DNA of 64,000 nucleotides from an uncultured Selenomonadaceae bacterium (GTDB taxonomy: Bacteria > Bacillota > Negativicutes > Selenomonadales > Selenomonadaceae): the NCBI GenBank assembly GCA_905233135.1, contig CAJOCQ010000003.1, positions 62,001-126,000 of the forward strand, in the 5' to 3' direction. A program made the translations under genes and the position numbers. The notes beneath the pieces were generated by a model. It was not told the origin of the DNA. It ran no database searches and was given only the letters and a program-made list of their open reading frames with translations. How positions within the stretch are numbered: the stretch's first letter is position 1; each line of letters opens with the position of its first letter. Positions 14,892 through 26,300 of the stretch are shown here, in pieces.

Positions 14892-17800
14892 TTATTTTTC
14901 TTTGGCAAAAGTTAAAATGTTTTCGTCCTGCGCGAAAGTATCTGCATTATTATCTTGAATATCAGTAACAGTAAATTTCGCTTCGGTAATTGAATCCAAG
15001 TTTGTATCGTCAGTCATAAAATTATTATCTTCAAACAAATCTAAAGTGCGTGCGTTGGCATTTGAATAAAGTTGCGTGGTAGTTTTGCCGCTTGAATTTA
15101 TAATAGAAATCTTTTTGCCGTTGCCGTCCTTGACAGTCAAAGTATCGCCGTCAATCGTGAAAATAACGTCGTCGCCGTCATAGGTTGTATTTGTAATTTC
15201 GGCAGAAAGTTTAATTTTATCTTTGCTTGCGGTGTAATCTGTAATAACGTCATTGCCGCCTTCAAAAACAAAAATATCGTTGCCGTTGCCGCCCGTCAAA
15301 GTGTCGTTGCCGTCGCCGCCGTTCAAGGTATCGTTGCCGTCGCCGCCCAAAATTATATCCGCGCCTGCTTCGCCAAAAAGTTTATCATTGCCTGCGCCGC
15401 CGTCAATATAATCTGCGTCCGCGCCGCCGTACATTGAATCGTTGCCCGCGTCGCCGTAAAGGCTGTCAGCACCTGCGCCGCCTTCGATATAATCTGTACC
15501 TGCGCCGCCCAAAATTATATCTGCGCCGTCTTCGCCGTAAAGTCTGTCATTGCCTGCGCCGCCGTTGATATAATCTGCGTCTGCGCCGCCGTAAATTGAA
15601 TCGTTTCCCGCGTCGCCGTAAAGACTGTCAGCACCTGCGCCGCCTTCAATATAATCATTGCCGCTTGCGCCCAAAATTGAATCCGCGCCGTCTTCGCCGT
15701 AAAGTTTGTCATTGCCCGCGCCGCCGTTAATATAATCGTCATCTGCGCCGCCGTAAATTGAATCGTTGCCCGCGTCGCCGTAAAGTTTATCTGCGCCGTC
15801 ATTTCCAATGATTGAATCATTGCCGCTGCCGCCGTAAATTGTATCAACGCCGCTGCCGCCAAGAATCGTATTTGCTTTACTGTTGCCTGTAATTTTTAAA
15901 TCTTCGGTTCTGCTTGAGGCGTCAATGAGCAATGCATTTGCATCGACTTTGACAGAAGATTTATCGGCGTCAGTTATCGTTACTTCGGTATAAACGCCGC
16001 TTATAATTGTACTGAAAGAATTTCCGTCCGCGTCGATAAGGTGGATAGTTTTATTTTTCGCGCTCTTAATGGTAATGTTATCTTCGCCGACAGTGAAAAT
16101 AACGTTGGAGCCGCTAACAGTATCTTTTGTAATTTCGCCGCTTGCAATTTGAATTGTATCTGTAGTTTTGTAAGCAGAAATATAATCGTTGCCGCCCGCG
16201 TACACGAATAAATTATTTCCGCCGCCGCCAATAATTGAATCGTCGCCTTCGCCCGCGTAGATTGTATTATTTTTCGCCGCGCTTGAAAGTGAAATTTTAT
16301 CGTCGCCTGCAACCGCTTCAATAGTAACATTTTTGGCGGAGCTTTTAATTGTATCGTTGTAGATTGTGCCGCGAATTAATTTTTCGGCGGTAGAATTTTT
16401 AATTGACGCGCCAATTTCTTCATTTGCAACGCCAATAAGCGTAGCAGCTTTTGCCAAATAGGAAAGCGGGTCTTTAGTAATGGATTTAGCGTGCCCTGCG
16501 CCTTCGACTGTCCAAAGTTCTTTGATAGTTGCGCCGCTTGCGTCATAAAGTGTTTGAGCGTCTTCAACAGGAACCAAAGTATCTGCCGTGCCGTGAATGA
16601 ACATTGAAGGAACAGTAACTTCTGAAATACTGTCAAGCGGTACGGCGTCTGCGACATTGTAGCCTGTTAAAGTTTCTGTAGCGTCTGCAACTTTATCAAA
16701 TAATTCTTCAGTAGTACCTGTCCAACCGAACGATTCTGCAAAGTAAGGGGCGAGGTTTTCAAAAATTGAATAAATATTTGCGTAGCCGCAATCTTCAACC
16801 AATGAAGTAACATTTGTAGTTTTAGAAAGTGCCGCCGCCATCATAACAGTAGCCGCGCCCATTGAAATTCCGTAAAGTGTAATTTGCGCGTTAGAATTTG
16901 TTTCTGCAATTTTTTGAGTCCATAAAGCCACGTCAACACATTCTGCAACGCCCATTGTCAACCAATCGCCTTCAGAATTTCCGCTTGAACGCGGTTCAAC
17001 AACCAAAACATCATAATCCATTGCAAGAAGTACAGCTGCAGGAAGATTCATTGTCGCGCCAACTTGCCCGTAACCTGTAACAAGTACAACCCATTGCCCT
17101 TTCGGATTTTTGGGACCGTAATGAACGCCGCAGAGTTTGAGATTGTCCGCAGATTCGATTGTCCAATTTTCCGTCAAATAGGCGTCAGGAGCTGCAGAGC
17201 CGACTGTATCAGGTTCAAACAGCCCTGTTTCGCACAATGCAGGATAACCTTTTTCTGTTCTCTTCAACATAAATTCTGCAAATGCTGCGCCGATTGTTTC
17301 GTTGTCGGCAGAAATGACACTTTCTACGCCGTTAATATTCAAAGTTTCGCCCGCGCCGTCAAGAATCGTTAAAGTGCCGTTTGAGCTTGTCAAAATGACA
17401 TTATCGCCGCTTACGCTTGAACTTGTGAAAGTGCCCTGCAAAGTAACAACGCTGCTGTAATTTTTAATAGTATCATTTCCCGCGCTTACTTCGATAACTT
17501 GTCCTTCATAATCGCCCGTATCTTCTCTAAGATTATTTGTAAATTCAATATAATCATTGCCTGCGCCGCCGTTAATGGTGGTATTTTCGCCGTTGTTAAT
17601 GATAGTATCGTTGCCTGCGCCGCCGAAAATTGAAGAATTGCCGCTGTAATGCAGAGAAATATAATCATTGCCTGCGCCTGCGTCAATAGTAGCATAGCTG
17701 CCAAAAGCCCAATTATCAAAATCATCTGTTTGAATTGTTGCCAAGTGCCCAATGATAGAATCGTTGCCTGCGCCGCTGTAAACGCCCAAAGAGCCGCCGC

Positions 17801-20108
17801 GCGCCACGTCAATTAAATCTGCGCCGCTGCCTGTTATAAATGTGCTGTTGTAGCTGTGATAAATCAAAATAGAGTTACTGCCGTTGCCCGCGTCAACGGA
17901 AGCGTTGTAAATTCCCTGATTAACAATAGTATCTTTGCCTGAACCTGCAAGAATGGTTGAACTTGCATTAGCGGCTAATGTTTCGTGGTCAACAAAATTA
18001 TTATCGTCGTCGTAATAAACATAGCCGTTGAAAATATAATTATTGCCGCCGCCTGTGTTTATGGAAACATTTTCAGACTCAAGCGCGGTAATAGAATCAT
18101 TGCCTGCGCCGCCGCTTATCGTAACATTTGCGCCGGTGTTTTTGATAGAATCTGCACCTGCGTTGCCGTAAATTGAAACATTATCGCCGCTGTTAGAAAT
18201 AATATCATTGCCCGCGCCGCTGTCGATTGTTACACTGTCGCCCGTGTTAGTAATAGTATCTGCGCCGCCGCCCGTGCTAATCATTACGCCGCTCAAAGTA
18301 TTTGAAATATTATCCGCGCCTGAAGTACCGCTTATTAAAGTTTCCATTTCCTCTTCACCGCCTATAACGCTTTCTTCGCCGTTAATATTTAAAGTTTCGC
18401 CCGCGCCGTCAACAACTGTTAAAGTGCCGTTTGAACTTGTCAAAATAACATTATCGCCGCTGACGCTTGAGCCTGTGAAAGTGCCCTGCAAATACGTTGT
18501 AGAATTAACGCCTTCGATTGAATCTTTGCCCATGCTTGCAAGAATTGTAACATTTTCTGCCGCGCTTAAAAGAGAAATATAATCGTTGCCTGCGCCGCCG
18601 TAAATTGAAACATTATCGCCGCTGTTTGTAACAGAATCATTGCCCGCGCCCGCGTCAATAATTACACTGTCGCCCGTGTTTGTAACAGTATCTGCGCCGC
18701 CGCTCGTGCTAATCATTACGCTGCTTTCAGAATTGTAAATACTGTCGGCAGATGAAGTGCCGCTGATTAAAGTTGAATTTTCGTCTTTGCCGCCGTCATC
18801 TGAAGTTGACGTGCCGTCGAGTGCAACATTATTAACATAGAGCGTATATTCGCCCGTGATAACATTTGACGCAGCGCCGCTGAAACTTGAAATGTAAGTA
18901 TCGCCCGTCAAATACCATTTAGAATCTTCATCGAGCGTAACATTAACGGTGCCAATCGAAGTTGAAACACTGCTGCCGCTTGCGTTTGTAATGTTGCCTG
19001 AAATATTTCCCGTGAAAGTCGAAGAATCTTCAAGCGTAAGCGTCAAAGTTGAATCGTCGCCAACTAAAATATCGCCCTCAAGCGTTTGGTTACTTGCATT
19101 TAAAGTTGCAATGTTGCTTGCGCCGCTCCAGCCGTCATCACAAACAGAAAGTAAAATATTTTCAGAATCTGTATTGTTGATTGTAACATTTTCCAGCGTG
19201 ATAATTGCGCTTGTGTTTGTAACGTGGAAAACGTGCCCGCTTTTACTGTTAAGCGTGCCGCCCGTCATTGTAAATTGGCTTGTACCGTCGGAGGCGTCGC
19301 CCGATTGACTTTGATAAATCATAATCGTATCAAGGAAAGTTGCATTACCGTTTGTTGAAGTGTTATTCGCCGTCAAGGTACAATTTGAAAGGGCAATGGA
19401 ACCTGTACCTTCAATGCAGACGCCTTCGGAAAGTTCGGAATTTAAAGTAGCGTCATTAACTTTAACATCTGCAGTTGAATAAATTGCAGGCGAACCCAAG
19501 CCGCTTGAAGTGTAAGAGCCGCCATTAACAGTAACCCAACCGCCGCCTCTGTCAGTACGAATTGGCGCGGAAGAGCCGCCGCTTGTAGTGATTGTCAAAT
19601 TTTCTGCAACGGTTGTACCGCCGTAAGTTGTCATAATGCCGCCGCTGCCTTGACCCGTCGTGTTAATCGTAACATTTTTAACATAAACGGTTGTGCCGTC
19701 GCCCGTAGCGTTGGTAGTGCCGTTATTTGCGCCGTAGGAAAAAATTCCGTTCGCGCCCGCCGCCGAAGTTGTGACAGTGCCGCCGCTGATTGAAGTTGTA
19801 CCGCCGCCCATACACATTACCGCCGAGTTAATCCCGTAAAAAGAATAATTATCTGAAGCTGAAGTGCCGCCGCTTTTCGTAACGGTTGCATTTGATAAAT
19901 TAACTTTGCCTGTTGTCGAAATTAAAACTGCGTTTTCGTCTGCTGAAGTTGAAGTGTAAGTTTTATTTGAATAAGTGCCGGCTGAAGTGATTGAAGTTGC
20001 GCCGCTCCAACTTACAGAACTTGAAGAAGAACCGCCGCCGCTGCCGGGAGGAGTTCCGCCGCCGCCCGGTCCGTCAAATAATTGTAAATCGAAAATAATT
20101 TCTGCCAT
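14892..20108 (-). CDS. Giant RTX-like repeat protein with an embedded alpha/beta-hydrolase domain
   Basis: 1738 residues. It opens MAEIIFDLQLFDG and a Gly/Pro/Ser-rich linker, with no ordinary signal peptide. Then come a beta-helix-like Ser/Thr/Gly-rich region (about 30-430), loose RTX-like repeats (about 430-950, units such as GGAGNDYI) and an alpha/beta-hydrolase (about 965-1245). The hydrolase has LYGISMGAA (nucleophile Ser about 1082), HGTADTLVP (Asp about 1176) and GAGHAKS (His about 1206), a complete triad in the right order. After a spacer, tight calcium-binding nonapeptides GGxGxDxLY fill about 1412-1620, and a tail with FMTDD and TVTDIQDN ends the protein. RTX repeats usually fold on calcium outside the cell after type I secretion. 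No transporter genes are in the window. AAAAGGAG precedes the ATG. Confidence 0.88.
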   Translation of the reverse strand: MAEIIFDLQLFDGPGGGGTPPGSGGGSSSSSVSWSGATSITSAGTYSNKTYTSTSADENAVLISTTGKVNLSNATVTKSGGTSASDNYSFYGINSAVMCMGGGTTSISGGTVTTSAAGANGIFSYGANNGTTNATGDGTTVYVKNVTINTTGQGSGGIMTTYGGTTVAENLTITTSGGSSAPIRTDRGGGWVTVNGGSYTSSGLGSPAIYSTADVKVNDATLNSELSEGVCIEGTGSIALSNCTLTANNTSTNGNATFLDTIMIYQSQSGDASDGTSQFTMTGGTLNSKSGHVFHVTNTSAIITLENVTINNTDSENILLSVCDDGWSGASNIATLNASNQTLEGDILVGDDSTLTLTLEDSSTFTGNISGNITNASGSSVSTSIGTVNVTLDEDSKWYLTGDTYISSFSGAASNVITGEYTLYVNNVALDGTSTSDDGGKDENSTLISGTSSADSIYNSESSVMISTSGGADTVTNTGDSVIIDAGAGNDSVTNSGDNVSIYGGAGNDYISLLSAAENVTILASMGKDSIEGVNSTTYLQGTFTGSSVSGDNVILTSSNGTLTVVDGAGETLNINGEESVIGGEEEMETLISGTSGADNISNTLSGVMISTGGGADTITNTGDSVTIDSGAGNDIISNSGDNVSIYGNAGADSIKNTGANVTISGGAGNDSITALESENVSINTGGGNNYIFNGYVYYDDDNNFVDHETLAANASSTILAGSGKDTIVNQGIYNASVDAGNGSNSILIYHSYNSTFITGSGADLIDVARGGSLGVYSGAGNDSIIGHLATIQTDDFDNWAFGSYATIDAGAGNDYISLHYSGNSSIFGGAGNDTIINNGENTTINGGAGNDYIEFTNNLREDTGDYEGQVIEVSAGNDTIKNYSSVVTLQGTFTSSSVSGDNVILTSSNGTLTILDGAGETLNINGVESVISADNETIGAAFAEFMLKRTEKGYPALCETGLFEPDTVGSAAPDAYLTENWTIESADNLKLCGVHYGPKNPKGQWVVLVTGYGQVGATMNLPAAVLLAMDYDVLVVEPRSSGNSEGDWLTMGVAECVDVALWTQKIAETNSNAQITLYGISMGAATVMMAAALSKTTNVTSLVEDCGYANIYSIFENLAPYFAESFGWTGTTEELFDKVADATETLTGYNVADAVPLDSISEVTVPSMFIHGTADTLVPVEDAQTLYDASGATIKELWTVEGAGHAKSITKDPLSYLAKAATLIGVANEEIGASIKNSTAEKLIRGTIYNDTIKSSAKNVTIEAVAGDDKISLSSAAKNNTIYAGEGDDSIIGGGGNNLFVYAGGNDYISAYKTTDTIQIASGEITKDTVSGSNVIFTVGEDNITIKSAKNKTIHLIDADGNSFSTIISGVYTEVTITDADKSSVKVDANALLIDASSRTEDLKITGNSKANTILGGSGVDTIYGGSGNDSIIGNDGADKLYGDAGNDSIYGGADDDYINGGAGNDKLYGEDGADSILGASGNDYIEGGAGADSLYGDAGNDSIYGGADADYINGGAGNDRLYGEDGADIILGGAGTDYIEGGAGADSLYGDAGNDSMYGGADADYIDGGAGNDKLFGEAGADIILGGDGNDTLNGGDGNDTLTGGNGNDIFVFEGGNDVITDYTASKDKIKLSAEITNTTYDGDDVIFTIDGDTLTVKDGNGKKISIINSSGKTTTQLYSNANARTLDLFEDNNFMTDDTNLDSITEAKFTVTDIQDNNADTFAQDENILTFAKEK
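15317..15803 (-). repeat. Three tandem 162-bp units in the RTX region
   Basis: Identical or near-identical stretches recur exactly 162 bases apart (for example near 15429, 15591 and 15753; and near 15466 and 15628). Each unit encodes six nonapeptides (54 residues), so the array grew by duplication of a six-repeat block. The third copy (gene-proximal) is more diverged. Confidence 0.8.
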
Positions 20109-20125
20109 TATGTTTTCTCCTTTTC

Positions 20126-20157
20126 AAGTTTCTATTTATTTTATCGAAAGTTTCTAT
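20126..20157 (-). promoter_or_regulatory. Direct repeat flanking a possible promoter of the hydrolase-RTX gene
   Basis: ATAGAAACTT (minus strand) occurs at 20126-20135 and 20148-20157, 22 bases apart, about two helical turns. The copies flank a possible -10 TAAAAT (20138-20143) whose -35 would be TTACAA (20160-20165) with a 16-base spacer. Either a regulator site or chance in AT-rich DNA. Confidence 0.35.
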
Positions 20158-20250
20158 CATTGTAATTAATTTATAATTTTTTTTGATAGTTGTTGAAAGT
20201 TTTTTGGTTTTAAAAATAATTTGCGTGCCCTGTTTTTATTTATATTGAAT

Positions 20251-20285
20251 AAAAAAAGGCAGTAGCGAAAATCCCTACTGCCTTT
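20251..20285 (-). terminator. Intrinsic terminator of the second giant gene
   Basis: Stem AAAGGCAGTAG/CTACTGCCTTT of 11 bp (20255-20265 with 20275-20285) with a 9-base loop. On the minus strand it is followed by seven T. Its sequence is closely related to the terminator at 14836-14868, downstream of the paralogous giant gene. Confidence 0.85.
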
Positions 20286-20309
20286 CAGTTTGCAAAAAAG
20301 TTTTAAAAA

Positions 20310-23300
20310 TTATTTATCTTCGCCGTAAGTTAAAATGGTGGAATCCTGCGCGAGTTTTTCAACTTTATTATCTTGAATATCAGTAACAGAATATTTAGCT
20401 TCTGTAATATCGTCCAATGCCGTGTCATCTGTCATAAAGTTGTTATCGTACAGCAAATCTAAAGTGCGTGAACCCCAATGGATTTGATCTGAATAAGTTT
20501 CAGTAGTTTCATTGCCGCTTGAATCAATAATTGTAATATCTTTGCCGTTGCCGTTTTGTACAGTCAAAGAGCCTGTGCCAATCTTGAAAATAACGTCGTC
20601 GCCGTCGTAACTTGTATCAGAAATTTTGCCTTTGGAAATTTGAATTTTATCTGCGCCCGCCGTGTAATCGGTGATAACATCTTTACCCGCGCTGTAAACA
20701 AATAAATCGTGACCTGCGCCGCCCGTCAAAGTATCAGCCGCCGCGCCGCCGTCCAAAGTATCATTGCCCGCGCCGCCTTCGAGGTAATCTTTGCCGCTGT
20801 TGCCTTCAAGATAATCTGCGCCTGCGCCGCCGTACATTGAATCATTGCCTGCGCCGCCTGAAATTTTATCTGCGCCGTCATTACCCAAAATTGAATCAGA
20901 GCCTGCGCCGCCGTCAATCGTATCATTGCCGCTGCCGCCATAAATTGTATTTGCCTTGCTGTTGCCTGTAATTTGCAAATCTTCTGTCCTGTCTGAAGCG
21001 TCAATAACCAAAGCGTTTCTGTCTGCTTTAATAATCGATTGGTCAGAATCAGTTATTGTTGCTTCTGTAGAAGTGCCGCCGATTAACGTACTGAAAGAAT
21101 TTCCGTCCGCGTCGATAAGGTTAATAGTTCTATTCTTCGCGCCTTTGAGGGTAATGTTGTTTTCGCCGACAGTGAAAATGACGTTGGAGCCGCTCAAAGT
21201 AGCATTGGAAATTTCGCCGCTTTCAATTTGAATTGTATCAGTAGTTTTGTAGGCAGAAATATAATCGTTGCCGCCTTCATACACGAACAAATTATTTCCG
21301 CCGCTGCCAATAATTGAATCGTCGCCTTCGCCCGCGTAGATTGTATTATTTTTCGCCGCGCTTGAAAGTGAAATTTTATCGTTGCCTTCGTCGCCGTAAA
21401 TTAAAGCATTTGCGCCGCTGTTTTTGATAGAATCGTTGCCGCTGTATCCTTGAATTGTAACATTTGCGCCGCTGTTTTTAACAGTATCATCCAAACTACT
21501 GCCGCTGATTAAAGTATTTGCGGTATGGTTAATGATATTTTGCGCGGCAATTTTTTCACCGACGACACTTTCTACGCCGTTAAGGTTAAGAGTTTCGCCT
21601 GCGCCGTCAAGAATTGTCAAAGTGCCATGCGAAGTTTTCAAAACAACGTCATTGCCGCTGACGCTTGAATTTTTGAAAGTACCCTGCAAAGTAACAACGC
21701 TGCTGTAATTTTTAATTGTATCGTGGCCGAGACTTGTAACAAAAATTGCACTTTCATAATCGCCCGTGTCTTCTTTGAGCTTGTTGGTAAATTCGATATA
21801 ATCGTTGCCTGCGCCGCCGTTAATCGTGGTATTTTTTCCGTTGTGAATGATAGTATCATTGCCCGCGCCGCCGTAAATCGAAGAGTTATCGCTGTACCAC
21901 GTGTCGATATAATCATTGCCTTTGCCCGCGTCAACTGTATTATAGCCGCCAAAAGTCCAATCGCTGGTTTCAACGTTCGCCAAAGTTCCTTGAATTGTAT
22001 CGTTGCCTGCGCCCGTTGAAAGGCTTAATTTATGTCCTCTGCCGACAATAACCGAATCATCGCCCGCGCCTGTTGTAACTGTATTTTCGTAGCTGTGATA
22101 AAGTCCAATAACATTATCGCCTTCGCCCGCGTCAACTGAACTTTGGTACATTCCCTCGTTGGCAATGGTATCGTTGCCTGCGCCCGTGATAATTGTTGAG
22201 GCTGTATCTGAATCGTAATTTACGTAAGCTTGTTTTTCTTCGTCATATTTAACATAAGTATTATAAATGTAGTTATCGCCGTCGCCCGTTGTAATGTTAA
22301 TTTGTTTTGATTCAACGCCGTAAACAGTATTGTTGCCGTCGCCTGTATTGATTGAAACATTATCGGCAATAACAGAAATTGAATCATTGCCCGAGCCGCT
22401 GTCAATCGTTACATTATCGCCCGTGTTAGAAATTGTATCGTTTAATTCTGTACCTTCAATCAAAGTATTTGCAACGCTATTGTTAATGTTAAGGGCAGTC
22501 ATATTTTCGTCAATGGTAGTTTCTGCGCCGTTAATGTAGAAAGTTTCGCCCTTGCCGTCAATAATTGTTAAAGTACCTTCCGCGCTTGTCAAAATGACGT
22601 TATCGCCGTCAACGCTGGAATTTGTGAAAGTGCCGACAATGGAAGTATTTTCGTTGACGCCCAAAAGTGTATCATTTCCCGCGCTTACTTCGATAACTTG
22701 TCCTTCATAATCGCCCGTGTTTGCTCTTAAATTATTTGTAAGTTCAATATAATCGTTGCCCGCGCCGCCGTTAATGGTTGTATTTTCGCCGTTGTTAATG
22801 ATAGTGTCATTGCCTGCGCCGCCGTAAATTGAAGAATTGTCGCTGTAATGCGGCGAAATATAATCGTTGCCTGCGCCGCCGTCGATAATTGCGTTACTGC
22901 CGAAAGTCCAATTATCTTCGCCTGCCGCAGGTGACAAAACGCCCAAAATTGTATCGTTGCCTGCGCCCGTTGAAATATTCATATTTGAACCGCGCGTAAC
23001 TTCAACAAGATCATTACCGTTGCCGCTTGTAATTGTATTTTTGTAGCCAAAGTCAAGTTTAATATAATTATCGCCTTCGCCCGCGTCAACTGAAACTTTT
23101 GATTCATTTGAAGATATTGAATCAGAAACTGCATTGATATAAATTGAATCATTGCCCGCGCCGAGACTTATTGAAACACTTCCAAGCTCTACAAAACCTA
23201 TTGAAACTTTGTCGGCGTCTTCGCCGCCCGTAATTTCAACGTTGGAACCTGCTTTAACAGTTGAAATTGTTAAATCTATTGCATTTGTTTCAGCGGTACT

Positions 23301-26300
23301 TTCAATACTTTCTGCGGTAATTCCGGGATTGCGCAAAGTATCGACGCGATTTATATGTTTAGGTTCGCCTGAAGTTACAGTTACATTTCCATAAATATCA
23401 TTAAATTCAAAAGTATCTGCGCCGCCGCCGCCGTCAACAGTAACGTTGCTTTTCTTGCCGACATCTCCAATTTTTACATTGTCGTTGCCGTCTTGCAATT
23501 CTGCGTAGAAAGAAACGGACGCGCCCAAATTTCCTGTTGTAATATTATTTTCTGCGTTGCCGCCAAGAAAAGTAATATGCCCGCCGTTAGAAATATCTCC
23601 AACTTCGGCAGTAAGAGAATTAATTGCAACTGCGCCTATATTTACTTTTTTGCCGACTTCGCCAATAGTAACATTATCGTTGCCGCCGTCAAGCCACATA
23701 TGAAATCCATTTGACGCGGCAATATCGCCAATAGTTATAGAATCATTGTTTGAACCGAAATTTGCATTGCCGGGACCAAACTCAATCGCAACGAAATTAT
23801 TTTTGCCGTTAATATCGCCCAAAACAACATTGTTTGCAACTGCGCCCGAAACACTTTCAAAGAAAATATTTTTGTTGCCTTCAAAACTTCCGACAGAAAC
23901 ATTATTGCTGCCTTCGCCGCTTGTGTTGTTTAAATAAAGCATTAAGCCCGCGCCGTGCATTTTGTCGATAGAAATATTTGCGGCGTCTTCGTTGGTAAGA
24001 TTGATAGTGTTAAAAGTACGCGAAGAATTTTTAATAGGACTTCTAAGCGTGCCAATATTAATATCGTTGGTAGCACCCGCGCCCGTGATTGTAACTTGAT
24101 TTAAAATGCCTGCGAAATCAACAACATCTTCGCCTTCTCCGAGATTTATCGTAGAATTTGAAATGCTGACAGAGGAATTTGCTGCAACAAGAGAATCGTT
24201 GCCTTCCCCCGCGTCAATACTCAAATTTCTGCCCGAAGCGGTAATTAAATCATTGCCCGCGTTGCCGTAAATCGTTACGTTATGCCCCGTGCTTGTAATT
24301 GTATCGTCTTCATCTGTACCGATAATTTGAACAGCTTTTGCAGAATTTATAACAACGCCACTGCTCAAAATGCTGTCGCCAATTTGAATATTGCCTTCAT
24401 CAGACAAATCTCCAATCGCACCTAAAAAAGCCGTGCCGTCATTTGCAAAGAAAACTCTCAATCTAACGCTGTCATCGTCTGAAATGGTGTAAGTTTTATC
24501 GCCAAAAGTAAATTTGCCCGTAGAATCAGTTACAATGTCAAAATTTGTACCGTCTTCATAAGTTTCGCCGTCCAATTCGGCACTTGCCGTAACAGTTACG
24601 CCTTTTGAAATATTCTGCAACTCTTTAACGCCAAAAGAAGTTAAAGTAACAGTATAATCTTTGTCGCCGCTTACAGAAACATTTTCTACAAAAGTTTTTC
24701 CAATTTCAGATTCATCAGTTTCATAATAAGCAACTTCTTCAGCAGTTACAACGTGCGAAACTTCAAAGCCGCTGTCAGTCAATGTAACAGTTACGCCACT
24801 TTCAACGTCTTCAGTAAGTTCAAAAGTTTTATCGCCGTAAGAAATTTCCCCTGCTTCAGTCATAACAAAAGAAATTTCGCCGTTTGTAATTGAAACAGTG
24901 CCTTCGCCTGAAAATTCTTTGCCGTCGAAAGTTACGCCCGCGCCCGCGTCAAATGAAACTGTATCGCCGTTTGGAAGATAAACTTCAACGTTATCTGCAG
25001 TTGTAGTAATTTCATTGCCGTTCAAAGTGTAAGTGCCTGCAGTTTCCAAAATGTAAATTGGATCAAAGTCATTTGTTTTGAAAATAGAGCCTGCGGTAAT
25101 TGTAGCGGTATTGCCATAGTTATCAATAAATGTACCGTTTTGGAGTTCCAAAGTTTCGCCGTCTTGACAATCCAAAACAAACTGCGCGTTTTCGCTTGCA
25201 ATATAAGAAGTGCCGCCTGCGCCAAATTTAATGGAACTTTCGCCGCCGTTAGTGGACATAATCATTTCATTTTCATCGAAGAAATAATTTGTAAAGCGAA
25301 TTTCGGAGCCGTCAGAAGCCGTAACAGTGCCGCCTTGGTAAGAAATAGAACCTTTAATTGAAGTAATGTTGAAAATTTCAATTTCGCCGTCAGTCAAAAC
25401 AACGTTTAAAGCGTCCGAGCTTGAAGGCGTAATTGTTAAGCCGCCTTCAGGATTGAAAGTAATGGTGCCGCTTGCGTCAGTGTTGGCAGTAATTGTTAAT
25501 TCGTTGCCGTTTTCAAAAACATTTTTAACAACCGTACCTTCTGCAAGTTCAATATTGCCGTCGAATGTATAAGTAACGGTGCCTGTCATTTCCAAACTTG
25601 CAGTGCGCGTAGTATCGCCGTTGGTTACGGTTAATTCTAAATGTCCGTCTTCTTCGGCGGGCGTGAAAGTAATTCCGCCGTCAAGAAGTGCAAGAGTGCC
25701 GCCGGTGTCGTTGGTTGTTTTGAAAGAAATTGAATAAGTATCGCTGAATGTAAGTTTTAATTCAGTATCTTTTGCAATGGAAATGGTGCTGTCGGGATTC
25801 AAAGTGAAAGAGCCGCTTAAAGCCTCAAGAGCTACATTTTCAAATTGACTGTCGCCCGTGCCTTCAACAGTAATTGTTAAACCGCCGTCATCGCTATCGG
25901 GCGTGTAAGTAATTCCGCCTTCGTCAGTAAATGAAATTGTGCCGCCCGCGTTTTTACTGTTGGAAGTTGTAAAGACATAATCGCCCATTGTAAGTTTTGT
26001 TACAGTGCCTGCTGCAACGTCCAAATGGAAAGTTGAAAGATTGAAACTTATGGAGCCGCTTACAACTTCAATATCTGCGTCCAAAGTTGTTTCATAATCA
26101 GAATCATCAGAAGAGGCGGCTAACAATCTCTTGGATGAGGACTTAGATTTTAACAATTTAAAATTTAAAGTACCGTCGCCTTCATTAGGCGTAAGAGTAA
26201 TAGTGCCGTCGGAAGCAATTTCAAATTTTGAAGTTGCATCGTCATTTGCGGTAATTTGAGCAACCGTGCCGCTCGGCAATGTAACTTTTGCAACAGTATT

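Noticed and set aside
15317-15880. Regular 27-base and 162-base periodicity that could look like a CRISPR array
   Set aside because: The period encodes RTX nonapeptides in a continuous reading frame; there are no unique spacers of constant length.
15515-17812. Several 90-115 codon frames on the same strand inside the first giant gene
   Set aside because: They are alternate-frame shadows of the repetitive RTX coding sequence with skewed composition and no ribosome sites.
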